A stretch of DNA of 64,000 bases from Ignavibacteria bacterium (GTDB lineage Bacteria > Bacteroidota > Ignavibacteria > Tepidaquicellales > Tepidaquicellaceae). Both the position numbers and the translations under genes were made by a program. Position 1 is the first letter of the stretch. Each line of letters opens with the position of its first letter. Location: assembly GCA_016710985.1 (NCBI GenBank), contig JADJTX010000035.1, positions 3,363-67,362 on the forward strand, given 5' to 3'. Shown one piece after another: positions 47,274 to 56,381 of the stretch. The notes beneath the pieces were generated by a model. The model was not told the origin of the DNA and made no database searches. It saw only the letters and a list, made by a program, of their open reading frames with translations.

Positions 47274-47348
47274 ATTAATTACTAATTACTAATTACAAAT
47301 TACAAATTTTTATCGATCAATTATCAATTATCAATTATCAATTATCAA
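47274..47348 (-). repeat. 7-bp arrays abutting the glycosyltransferase stop
   Basis: On the sense strand TAATTGA (four units, the first TAA being the stop codon) is followed by TTTGTAA/TTAGTAA units (four to five) up to the lpxA start. TGA and TAA recur every 7 bases. Confidence 0.9.
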
Positions 47349-48572
47349 TTAAAGTGTTATCTCCACGAGTACATCATCATCCCTCAGATTCGACTTCGTT
47401 ATCATCTCGGCAATAAGCCCCAGTGACATGAACTGTATTCCCACTACCATCATGAATATTCCGACAAGGAACAGAGGCCTGTCGCTTAAGGATTTACCTT
47501 CAATAAGTTTCAGGATCACAAGATACAGAGCTATAATAAATCCGAATATGGAAGACAATATCCCGATGCTTCCGAAGAAATGGAGCGGACGTTTCATATA
47601 TTTATTTGTAAATACAACTGTCAGCAGATCGAGGAAACCATTGACAAACCTGCTCGCGCCGAACTTTGTGACTCCGTATTTTCTTGCGTGATGTTTGACT
47701 GTCTTCTCCGTAACTTTAAAACCGGATAAATGAGCGATAGCCGGGATATACCGGTGCATTTCCCCGTAGATCTTAACAGACTTTACGACATCTTTCTTAT
47801 AAGCTTTTAGTCCGCAGTTAAAATCGTGAAGCTTTACGCCGGAGAGTTTGGAAGTAACGTAATTAAAAAATTTTGATGTATGCTTCTTTATGAATGGATC
47901 GTATCTTATTTTCTTCCATCCGGACACGAGATCGTAACCTGAATTCAAGACTTTCACCAGTTCAGGAATTTCCTCAGGATCATCCTGAAGATCAGCGTCC
48001 ATCGTGATGACTATGTTGCCTTTGGCAATTTTGAAGCCCTTAGCAAGCGCTGCAGATTTGCCGTAATTTCTTCTGAGCTTGATGCAGTGGAACTTTGGAT
48101 TTCTCCTGTGAATGTCTTTAATTTTTAAAAAAGAATTATCCGTACTTCCGTCATCTATGAATATTACTTCATAATTGCATTTAAGAAAATTAAAAACTTT
48201 CTCCAGACCCTGACTGAGTTCGTTCAGAGAATCCTCTTCATTATACAAAGGTATCACTACAGAGATCATCTGGTTATTTCTGACTACGCCTGTATTTTCC
48301 TGATTTTCTCTCGGTTGTCTCTGAATATTCTCCCGGGGTGTCCTTGGAGGATTCACTTTGGGAAATCTTTTCGGAATTTCCTGTTTCTTAACAGTAACAT
48401 CAACGGGTTTATTTGTAATTACAACAGGTTTATTTGTAAGTTCAACAGGTTTATCTGAGAGTTCAGCAGGCTTTTCTGTCAGGTTTATAGGAGTTGTCTT
48501 ATCGCTGGATTCGGTTTTATTCTGGAGTTTCTTTTTTTTGTTATAGTAAAATCTTTTTCGCGTATGATCCAT
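47349..48572 (-). CDS. Family 2 glycosyltransferase (polyprenyl-phosphate type) with N-terminal repeat tail
   Basis: 407 residues. The GT-A domain (about 100-300) has SVVIPLYNEEDSL, FIDDGSTDNSF, the DxD-type NIVITMDADLQDDPEEI and DFNCGLKAYKKDV. Two membrane helices follow (about 325-350 and 365-390), as in DPM1/GtrB-like enzymes that load sugars on polyprenyl phosphate. The first 100 residues are extra: a disordered tail with a 7-residue repeat (DKPVELT, NKPVVIT, NKPVDVT) and Arg/Pro-rich sequence. Co-directional with lpxA. Confidence 0.88.
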   Translation of the reverse strand: MDHTRKRFYYNKKKKLQNKTESSDKTTPINLTEKPAELSDKPVELTNKPVVITNKPVDVTVKKQEIPKRFPKVNPPRTPRENIQRQPRENQENTGVVRNNQMISVVIPLYNEEDSLNELSQGLEKVFNFLKCNYEVIFIDDGSTDNSFLKIKDIHRRNPKFHCIKLRRNYGKSAALAKGFKIAKGNIVITMDADLQDDPEEIPELVKVLNSGYDLVSGWKKIRYDPFIKKHTSKFFNYVTSKLSGVKLHDFNCGLKAYKKDVVKSVKIYGEMHRYIPAIAHLSGFKVTEKTVKHHARKYGVTKFGASRFVNGFLDLLTVVFTNKYMKRPLHFFGSIGILSSIFGFIIALYLVILKLIEGKSLSDRPLFLVGIFMMVVGIQFMSLGLIAEMITKSNLRDDDVLVEITL

Positions 48573-48655
48573 TAAACATTAGTAAATATCTTGAAATTTT
48601 ATTATCAAACTAACTTTTATATGAAATAAAATCAATTGAAATTACAGAGAAAGAG

Positions 48656-49018
48656 CTATTTCTCCCATAATCGCATTAAGGAATTATATACTTTTTCACA
48701 GGCGTCCTTGTCCCCTTCTGAAAACATGACATCCTCAGCAATGACATTGCCGGATTGAGCATCTTCATAATAGAGTGCAATATGCCAGTCCTTAGGATTC
48801 TCCTCAGTTCCGTCATTATATCTTCTGATTGTCTTACAACCATTCCGCAGAACAGTTCTTTCCTCTCCCTCCTGTAAGTCTGTTATTTTCATCGATTCTC
48901 CGGTAACTATAAACGTGCTGTTTTTGGATGTAATTGTATCCTGAGAGTATGAGGATTTTGCTGTTAAGAATATTATTGAAACTAACAGGCAGGAATATAT
49001 AATAAGTTTTATCTTCAT
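48656..49018 (-). CDS. Small secreted protein of unknown function
   Basis: 120 residues with a signal peptide (about 5-25, LVSIIFLTAKSSYSQ). The mature part has GESMKITDLQEGEERTVLRNGCKTI and DWHIALYYEDAQSG. Two cysteines may pair. Not recognised. It lies upstream of the glycosyltransferase on the same strand, 83 bp away, and downstream of the 225-bp repeats. Confidence 0.6.
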   Translation of the reverse strand: MKIKLIIYSCLLVSIIFLTAKSSYSQDTITSKNSTFIVTGESMKITDLQEGEERTVLRNGCKTIRRYNDGTEENPKDWHIALYYEDAQSGNVIAEDVMFSEGDKDACEKVYNSLMRLWEK

Positions 49019-49093
49019 GTTTATTTCTATAAGGTTTTAAATAATATAAAAAATAATACGGGAAATTAAAATTGAATTTAGAGGCAGGAACTA

Positions 49094-49710
49094 TCTGAAC
49101 CCGAATTCTTAGAATTTATCGAATTTACAGAATTTGATTTCGATGATTTAATCCGTTTAATTCTTTAATTCATTTAATTCGTCAATTCTTTAATTCCTTT
49201 AATTCTTTAATTCTTTAATTCGTTTAATTCGTTTAATTCGAGTTCAGACTCTGCGGAACGACGAAGACCGGATAGAAATTTGATTATGCGCTTTATATTG
49301 CCTGATTCAACAAACCTTTCTGAACCCGAATTCTTAGAAATTTATCGAATTTACAGAATTTGATTTCGATGATTTAATCCGTTTAATTCTTTAATTCATT
49401 TAATTCGTCAATTCTTTAATTCCTTTAATTCTTTAATTCTTTAATTCGTTTAATTCGTTTAATTCGAGTTCAGACTCTGCGGAACGACGAAGACCGGATA
49501 GAAATTTGATTATGCGCTTTATATTGCCTGATTCAACAAACCTGTCTGAACCCGAATTCTTAGAATTTATCGAATTTACAGAATTTGATTTCGATGATTT
49601 AATCCGTTTAATTCTTTAATTCATTTAATTCGTCAATTCTTTAATTCCTTTAATTCTTTAATTCGTTTAATTCGTTTAATTCGAGTTCAGACTCTGCGAT
49701 GACGTCGAAG
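49094..49710. repeat. 225-bp direct repeat, three copies (last partial)
   Basis: Copies start at TCTGAACCCGAATTC: 49094, 49319 and 49545 (spacing 225 and 226). They are almost identical except single-base indels and one lost 9-mer in copy 3. Each starts with CTGAACCCGAATT and, about 165 bp later, has AATTCGAGTTCAG, the inverted form with one mismatch. Between them are nested TTTAATTCG/TTTAATTCT units. A 60-bp unique spacer (containing GACGAAGACCGGAT) follows. Confidence 0.92.
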
Positions 49711-49812
49711 TTATCTTAACGTGTTATCTGAGCGAGTGGGTTAATACATCTATCTTACTGCGTAATCAGTAAATCAAGAATTCAAAAAAGCTACTTTCAT
49801 TTTTAGATAACA

Positions 49813-49846
49813 AAAAAACCCCGGCAATTTCTTACCGGGGTTTTTT
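49813..49846 (-). terminator. Intrinsic terminator of rpsA
   Basis: AAAAAACCCCGG, a 10-nt loop, CCGGGGTTTTTT: a GC-rich stem with A/T tracts on both sides, 31 bp beyond the rpsA stop. It would work in both directions. Confidence 0.93.
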
Positions 49847-49876
49847 ATATTTAACTAATTATTTATTTCTTAACTT

Positions 49877-51586
49877 TTATTCTCGATATTCAATAACCGA
49901 TAAAACAACTTTCTTATTTGTCTTATCAAATTCAATAATCTCGGCTCTTAATGTCTCGCCAAATTTGAACAGATCGCTGAAATTCTTGATCGGTGTAGTT
50001 GATAACTGTGAAGCGGGTATGAACGAATCGACTTCATCAGGAAGCTCTACAATGATCCCTTTCTCAATCGGCTTTATGACCTTGCATTCAGCTTCAGTAC
50101 CGACTTTGTATTTCTCTTCAAGCTTATCCCATGGATTGTCGAGCAATTGCTTTCTGCCGAGTGAAATTCTCTGATTGGCTACATCCACTCCTAGAATAAC
50201 GACTTCAAACTCATCACCTATTTTCACAACTTCATTTATGTCCAGAATTTTCTTTGTCCAGGAGAGATCAGAAATATGTACCAGTCCGTCAACACCTTCT
50301 TCGAGCTCAATGAATATTCCAAAGTTTGTAATGTTACAGACTTTTCCTTTGTGTCTTGTTCCGACCGGAAATTTGTCGAGTAAGCTCTGCCACGGATTTG
50401 GAGTCAGCTGTTTCATTCCAAGGGAAAGTTTTTTATTCTCCGAATCTATTGTAAGTATCTGAGCTTCTACGATCTGACCCATTGTGACCATCTGTGTAGG
50501 ATTTGTAATGTGCTGTGTCCAGGACATTTCGCTGATGTGGATCAATCCTTCAATGCCTTTTTCAATTTCAATGAATGCGCCGTATTCGGTCAATGATACA
50601 ACCTTACCCGAAACTTTATCACCGATCTTGAACTTTGTCTGCACGTCATCCCACGGATGTTTCTGAAGCTGTTTTAATCCAAGATAAACTCTTTGTTTTT
50701 CAGGATCGAATTCAAGCACTGAAACATTTATTTCCTGATCTAATTTTACTACATCATTAGGATGATTTATTCTTCCCCATGAGAGGTCTGTAATATGGAT
50801 CAGTCCGTCGAGTCCGCCGAGATCAACAAATACTCCGAAATCAGTAATTGCTTTTACAACGGCTTTTAATGTCATGCCTTTCTGAATGGTCTTAAGAAGC
50901 TCTTCTCTCTGACCTTTCATGGATTCTTCTATTATCATTTTATGAGAGATGATAATATTTTCATTCTGATTATTAACTTTAATGATCTTGAAATCCATTG
51001 TCCTTCCAACATATTCATCATAATCCCTGATAGGCTTTGTATCTATCTGTGAGCCCGGTAAGAAAGCCGTGAGTCCGCTGATGTCTACTATGAATCCACC
51101 CTTGATCCTTCTTATGCATTTACCTTTTACAATGGCGCCTGTTGTCTGCGCAGCAACAATGTTATCCCACATCTTCATAGAATCGGCTTTCTTTTTGGAA
51201 AGAACAAGCTGACCTTCTTTATCTTCTATCTTCTCAAGAAAAACCTCGATCGTATTCCCGACGACTATTTCTTCAGGATTTGAAAATTCGTTTACAGAAA
51301 CCCTTCCGTCTGATTTAGAACCAATATCAATTAAAACATCATCACCGTTAATGGCTACGATCTTTCCTTTGACAAGCTCGTTTTCCTTTATTACGTTGAA
51401 GGTTTTTTCATAAAGATTAAGCATTTTCTTGTATTCATCTTCATCATAGTCACTTACAAGAATTTTAATTTTATCTTTTTCTTCCTTTGGTGCCGGATCT
51501 TTTTGCTTACCCGATGTATCTGTAACATTCGCATCTTTTTTTTCCTTTGCCTCTGCATCAATTACGTTTTCTTCAGTTTCTACCAT
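49877..51586 (-). CDS. rpsA: 30S ribosomal protein S1
   Basis: 569 residues, intact. An acidic/lysine-rich N-terminal extension (about 1-60) precedes six S1 repeats. The central four have the typical GxVxxITDFGVFVDLGGLDG, EYGAFIEIEKGIEG and NFGIFIELEEGVDG pattern, each ending with a GLKQL/GMKQL/GRKQL strand. The first two bind the ribosome, the others mRNA. It follows cmk by 127 bp on the same strand, the usual cmk-rpsA order, and ends with a strong terminator. Confidence 0.96.
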   Translation of the reverse strand: MVETEENVIDAEAKEKKDANVTDTSGKQKDPAPKEEKDKIKILVSDYDEDEYKKMLNLYEKTFNVIKENELVKGKIVAINGDDVLIDIGSKSDGRVSVNEFSNPEEIVVGNTIEVFLEKIEDKEGQLVLSKKKADSMKMWDNIVAAQTTGAIVKGKCIRRIKGGFIVDISGLTAFLPGSQIDTKPIRDYDEYVGRTMDFKIIKVNNQNENIIISHKMIIEESMKGQREELLKTIQKGMTLKAVVKAITDFGVFVDLGGLDGLIHITDLSWGRINHPNDVVKLDQEINVSVLEFDPEKQRVYLGLKQLQKHPWDDVQTKFKIGDKVSGKVVSLTEYGAFIEIEKGIEGLIHISEMSWTQHITNPTQMVTMGQIVEAQILTIDSENKKLSLGMKQLTPNPWQSLLDKFPVGTRHKGKVCNITNFGIFIELEEGVDGLVHISDLSWTKKILDINEVVKIGDEFEVVILGVDVANQRISLGRKQLLDNPWDKLEEKYKVGTEAECKVIKPIEKGIIVELPDEVDSFIPASQLSTTPIKNFSDLFKFGETLRAEIIEFDKTNKKVVLSVIEYRE

Positions 51587-51713
51587 TTTTATTTTGCCTC
51601 CGCATCTCTTTTTGTCTAAGAGATTGTTTTTTTTCTTTAAACTAAAAATTAATAAAAGTTTAAAGAGTATTAAGTTAATAAATCCCGCTTTCCGGGCTTA
51701 TAAAAAAATATTT

Positions 51714-52376
51714 TTAAGGTAAATCTAAACCGCTTACTTTTCTGAACAGGCAATTGACCTGTTCCTCAATGATCATGTTCGTAGTATTTATCTCTACTGC
51801 GTCTTTTGCTTTTCTTAAGGGACTTTCCTTTCTTGTCGTGTCTATCTGATCCCTTTTCTTAAGCTCTACCATTATCTTTTCCAGCGGGATCTTGAAACCG
51901 TGATCAATAAAATCCTGTCTCCTTCTCGCTGCTCTGACCTTCAGATCACAGACCAGATAAAACTTGAACTTCGCTTCAGGAAACACAACCGTTCCGATGT
52001 CTCTTCCGTCCATTACAACATCATTGTCTTTTGCAAAAGCTCTTTGCTTGTCAACCAGTATTTTCCTTAATTCCTTTATCGCGCTTACATTGCTGACCTT
52101 ATTTGTCACTTCAAGTGAACGAATTTCTTTTGTAATGTTCTTGCCGTTTAAAATAAATTCTTCCCCGTCAAACTGCATGTTAGCGGACTTTGTAAGCTCC
52201 AGTATCGTTTTCAGATCCGCGGGCTTTATATTATTTTTTATCAGCTCAAAAGTAATTGCCCTGTACATTGCGCCGCTGTCTATGTATAAATATTTCAGCT
52301 TTTCGGCTAATATTCTTGCTGTCGTGCTTTTACCTGTTCCTGAAGGACCATCAATTGCTACAATAGTTTTATCCAT
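51714..52376 (-). CDS. cmk: Cytidylate kinase
   Basis: 220 residues, intact. P-loop DGPSGTGKSTTA (9-20), YIDSGAMYRAIT, VVMDGRDIGTVVFPEA and the LID region AARRRQDF, then KKRDQIDTTRKESPLR, are the CMP kinase motifs. It phosphorylates CMP and dCMP. First gene of the cmk-rpsA unit; its promoter should lie in the 600-bp gap to the right. Confidence 0.95.
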   Translation of the reverse strand: MDKTIVAIDGPSGTGKSTTARILAEKLKYLYIDSGAMYRAITFELIKNNIKPADLKTILELTKSANMQFDGEEFILNGKNITKEIRSLEVTNKVSNVSAIKELRKILVDKQRAFAKDNDVVMDGRDIGTVVFPEAKFKFYLVCDLKVRAARRRQDFIDHGFKIPLEKIMVELKKRDQIDTTRKESPLRKAKDAVEINTTNMIIEEQVNCLFRKVSGLDLP

Positions 52377-52981
52377 TTAAACTAATTAATCTAAAAATAT
52401 TTTCAAATTTCTGAAATGGTCAATAAAATCTTTTAAAGTCTAAGCTTTATTATTATAAAAATTATATGATATAAAACAATTTTCGGTAAATATGAGGGTA
52501 AATAATTAGCAGTAACACAAATCTGGAAAGCTTTGACTCCTCAAAATCTGTAAAGCCGAATAAATTGTAAAGATTTTTTTTGAACTCGTGTAAAATCGTA
52601 AATATAAAGAAGATTTTCAAGATAAATTCCCTTGTCCTTGCTCACAACCGGTCACATGATAACAATACTGCTCAAAACGATTCTGATGTCAAATTCACCA
52701 CAGAGGAACAGAGGCACAGAGTTTCACAGAGAAATTATTGTCAAAAGAAATTCTAATTTTTTTTTACAATTAATAATTTCAAATTTTTTAATTCGTCGAT
52801 AAAGCTTTTATAATCTCTGTGCATCTTTGTGTTCTCTGAGCCTCTGTGGTAATAGTTTTTGAGACAGACTCTTATTTCTAAGTGTTTCGGTAGTTCACTT
52901 ATAGAGGGCAGCTTCAGGAAATATAATTCTTTAATTATATTTTAATTTTAATCCATTTAAATTAGTTTAGTTCAAACAAGC
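52377..52981. other. Divergent intergenic region of 605 bp
   Basis: No gene. It separates cmk (left) from the Omp85 gene (right) and holds an inverted pair of CACAGAG repeats in its middle. The flanks are AT-rich and should contain both promoters. No RNA gene was recognised. Confidence 0.6.
52692..52858. repeat. Inverted pair of CACAGAG arrays
   Basis: The left arm (52692-52733) reads CCACAGAGGAACAGAGG, then CACAGAG units; the right arm (52812-52858) is its reverse complement (CTCTGAGCCTCTGTGGT). About 78 nt lie between. The arms could form a stem of about 35-40 bp with mismatches. Confidence 0.8.
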
Positions 52982-54744
52982 ATGAACATAACTTTTTTAT
53001 CAATATCATTTCTGTTACTGATTTCTTCAATATCTCCTGCTCAGACGAAGATCAGCTCAATTGAGATCACGGGCAACAGTTATCTGAGCAATTCGGATAT
53101 CAGTAATCTGATGATCTCAAAAAAAGAAGGCATATTCAGTGAAGAGCAATTTAAGACTGATCTCAAAAACATCCGGGACAGGTATAAATCTTCAGGATAT
53201 TTATTCGCAAAATTTGCCGAAGAAGAGATTAAATTCGACGAGGATTCTTCATTTGTTGAAATAGTCCTGAGAATTGATGAGGGGAGCAAAGTATTGATTG
53301 GTGATATTGAAGTTCACGGGAACAAAACCCTTTCCCCTGATCAGCTACTGAAAAATTTTGAAACGAAAGAAGGTGATATTTTCAGTGATAACAAGTTTAA
53401 TAATGACATTAAGGATTTACTGACATCATATGAAGAACTCGGGCTTCCGTTTGCTAAAGTAAATATTAATGAGATCTCGGTTTATAAGGACGGCAGTACG
53501 GAGAAAATTAAAGTTGACTTTAAAATCACTGAAAATTCAAAAGTAAAAATTGACCAGATAAAGATCAGGGGAAATGAGCTTACCGAGGATTATGTAATAC
53601 TCCGCGAAATGAAATTCGATAAAAGTAAAATTGTAAATTCCGAATCACTTCAGCAGATGAAAGAACGTCTCGACCGTCTCAACATTTTTCGAAAGCATTT
53701 CCGATCCAAAATATATTCCATAAAAAGCACCAACGAATCAGGCTTGCTGATTGAAGTGACCGAAGGCAACACAAATACTTTTGACGGAATAATCGGCTAC
53801 GTGCCGCCCGATGAAGCAAACGGAGGCGGTTACTTTACAGGAATGGTAAACGTATCTTTCAGAAATCTTTTCGGTACCGGAAGAAAGATCGAAGCGAACT
53901 ATCAACAGGAAGTTCAGGCAACACAGGAGCTGGCTTTCAAATATTTCGAACCGTATTTTTTAATTATCCTATAAATATTAGTCTGGGATTTCTTCAGCGT
54001 CTGCAGGACACAACTTACACAAGAAGATTTATTGATTTCAAAGTTGAATTCCCTTTCTCTGACAAACTCATAATATCAGGTATCGGCGCTTTTGAAAGAG
54101 TCATTCCTTCTGATATCCTGAATTCCAATGTTGTCATTGCTGATTCAAGGACTCTGAGCGCGGGCACTGAGATCCGCTATGATACACGAGACAACATTTA
54201 TGTTCCGTATAAAGGATATCTCATAAAAACCTACTATACCTACGGAAGCAAAAAGATATACAACGTAGCGCAGCTTCAGAATCTTGGATACAGTGAATAC
54301 TATTCTGTTCAGAGATACTCAGCGCAAACGGATTTTTATTTTTCATTTCTAAAAAGACAGACAAATCTGATTTCACTCTTCGGAGGCGAAATAGTATCTG
54401 ATCAGCTTGAAGATGCCGATTTTTTCAGGATCGGCGGTAACAAATTCATCAGAGGCTACAGGAGTGAACAGTTCCTTGCTTCAAGAATTGCTACAGGAAA
54501 TCTTGAAATGCGTTATTCAATTTCGAGGAAAGGTTTTCTTTTTGCTTTTTATGATGCAGGTTATTACTTAAGATCGTCTGATGAGGTAAATAATTTTGCT
54601 GAGCAGAGCGGGTTTCTGTCCGGTGTTGGTTTGGGTATCCGTCTTGAAACAGGACTTGGGCTTGTCGGAGTCAGCTACGCTATTGGAAAAGATAATGGTA
54701 TACTCGACGGAATAATTAACTTCGGGTTGATAAATGACTTTTGA
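52982..54744 (+). CDS. Omp85-family outer-membrane protein (TamA/BamA-like), one frameshift
   Basis: About 588 residues after restoring one T in the T-run near 53959 (join: FEPYFFNYPINISLGF). A signal peptide (about 1-20, ISSISPAQ) is followed by three POTRA-like repeats (KISSIEITGNSYLS; VLIGDIEVHGNKTLS; VKIDQIKIRGNELTE) and a 16-strand barrel with the lid motif FIRGYRS (substrate-insertion loop 6) and a late SYAIGKDN strand ending LINDF. With three POTRAs it is closer to TamA-size proteins than to BamA. It likely inserts or translocates outer-membrane proteins. Confidence 0.85.
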
Positions 54745-54797
54745 GTTGTTGAGTGTGTGGAGTGTGTGGAGTGTGTGGAGTGTGTGGAGTGTGTGTT
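54745..54797 (+). repeat. 9-bp tandem array abutting the Omp85 stop
   Basis: GAGTTGTTGAG then GTGTGGAGT units (about 5) follow the TGA at 54742-54744. Same unit and orientation as after the PNP and panB genes. Confidence 0.9.
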
Positions 54798-54819
54798 ACT
54801 TCTGTATTGAAAAGCAATT

Positions 54820-54915
54820 CTTAATTCCTAATTCGTAATCCGTAATTCGTAACTCGTAACTCGTAATCCGTAATTCGTAACTCGTAATTCGTAACTCGTA
54901 ATTCGTAATTCGTAA
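54820..54915 (-). repeat. 7-bp tandem array abutting the DUF2851 stop
   Basis: On the minus (sense) strand TTACGAA/TTACGAG/TTACGGA units (about 13) follow the TAA of the DUF2851 gene. The convergent Omp85 and DUF2851 genes thus each have their own array, different in unit and strand, meeting in the 171-bp spacer. Confidence 0.92.
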
Positions 54916-56316
54916 TTAATACAAAATTATCCTCAGCGGTTCATTCACTTTATCATTTGAAAAAACTATTTTTCCGATCTCACATTCGCTGCATCTGCCT
55001 TTGACACAATAATAATTATGCAGCTGAATAAGAGCTTGTTCATCAGCTATTGAATGCACTTTGATATCAAGCTGTTTCTCCATTACCCTGGTGACTTCAT
55101 TATTCCCGCTTTTTTGTTTTTCCTTTCTGTAAAAAAATTCAACGCGTTTTTTTAGATTTTCTTTATGGAAAATTTGGGAATAAAGATAAACAGCCGGAAG
55201 AATAATGTTTGAAATAATATCAGTGATGCGTTCTCTTCCAATGACATTGATCTTTGACTTTGTCTCTTTACCGAAATTATAGTGAGTACTCCAGTATTCC
55301 GAAACCGTTATATTTGCCAAACGCTTTTCGAGTTCAGTTTTCACATTTGCAGAATCTTCATAAATTTTTATAATGTCCCGGAAGAGATTGCCGTGCAATA
55401 TTTCAAATAACAGACCTGAAGCATACGCAATGCGAAGGGTGGGGAAATTCGGAGGACGAAGCCTGAAGAAGTTCCACTCACTTTTGTCCGTTATTTCTTT
55501 CCTGAAAATATCCTTTAGGATTTTCCAGTCAGCTTTTAAAATTTCGATGTATTGATTTTTAAAACGGAGATCATTTAAAAATCCGGAAAGCCCGAAAAGC
55601 AGGGAATCAATTTGCATTCTGCTTAAATTGAGCGTTTTGATATGACTCAATTCAATCTTATTAGAAAGTCTGAGAAACTGTTCCTTGTTTTTGGAATATC
55701 CCAGAGCTTCACATATAAATTCAAATAACGACTGTTCCCAGTAGTGCTTCTTTTTTATATCGGATGAAATTTCCGTAAGCCGGTAATTAATTCTTTCTGA
55801 TTTAAAATTCAGACGAACCATGCTAAGACTGCTCAGCCAGTCTGTTAAAATGGAATGGCTGACAATTTTGTTTTCAGGGAAACAGGGAAGTCTGAAAGCG
55901 GGAGAGGGATTGTTGATTATCTCTTTCCAGATTTCGTGAATTGATCTAGTTAAATGTTCTGAGAGTATTACGGTAGGAACGATCCGGGATTTTTTAACTC
56001 TTGGGTTAGTATTTAATTCGTCGTTCTCATCTCCGTAAAATACAACATGAAGGATAACGTCGTTATATTTATTATCACCTTTGTGATTGTGAAGATACCA
56101 GTCTTTCAGAGACCTGTGTATTTCGATGCTTCCCCGGTAAACAGCATCACCTATCTTCACTTTAGCATCTTTATAGTCCGGACCGGCATCATGATTCTTT
56201 TTTCCGTAATCCAGAATTTCCACAGATTCATCATTGCAGGTCTTCAGTCCGATATAATAAGATTTGTCTTCCCATATCCTGCAGATAAAATCTTCATTCA
56301 GTCCTAGTTTTTTCAT
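54916..56316 (-). CDS. DUF2851 family protein
   Basis: 466 residues, intact. The N-terminal part is the family signature: DFICRIWEDKSYY, KKNHDAGPDYKDAKVKIG, YRGSIEIHRSLKDWYLHNH, YNDVILHVVFYGD. The C-terminus carries a cysteine cluster NYYCVKGRCSECEIG that may bind metal. Function unknown; the family is widespread in Bacteroidota and Chlorobi and may have a nuclease-like fold (the D/E-x-H residues of the signature suggest a metal site). Convergent with the Omp85 gene. Confidence 0.85.
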   Translation of the reverse strand: MKKLGLNEDFICRIWEDKSYYIGLKTCNDESVEILDYGKKNHDAGPDYKDAKVKIGDAVYRGSIEIHRSLKDWYLHNHKGDNKYNDVILHVVFYGDENDELNTNPRVKKSRIVPTVILSEHLTRSIHEIWKEIINNPSPAFRLPCFPENKIVSHSILTDWLSSLSMVRLNFKSERINYRLTEISSDIKKKHYWEQSLFEFICEALGYSKNKEQFLRLSNKIELSHIKTLNLSRMQIDSLLFGLSGFLNDLRFKNQYIEILKADWKILKDIFRKEITDKSEWNFFRLRPPNFPTLRIAYASGLLFEILHGNLFRDIIKIYEDSANVKTELEKRLANITVSEYWSTHYNFGKETKSKINVIGRERITDIISNIILPAVYLYSQIFHKENLKKRVEFFYRKEKQKSGNNEVTRVMEKQLDIKVHSIADEQALIQLHNYYCVKGRCSECEIGKIVFSNDKVNEPLRIILY

Positions 56317-56381
56317 TAAAATTTAAAATCGTTTTAATTACATTACATCAATTCAAAATCAAACCCACTTAAATTACTAAT

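Larger units (their letters stand above)
49019..49876. other. 858-bp gap dominated by a triplicated repeat
   Basis: No gene. Apart from the 225-bp repeat (49094-49710) and the rpsA terminator (49813-49846) there is only short AT-rich sequence. Confidence 0.7.

Noticed and set aside
49094..49710. Insertion sequence
   Set aside because: The 225-bp units contain no transposase and no target duplication was seen. It is reported only as a repeat.
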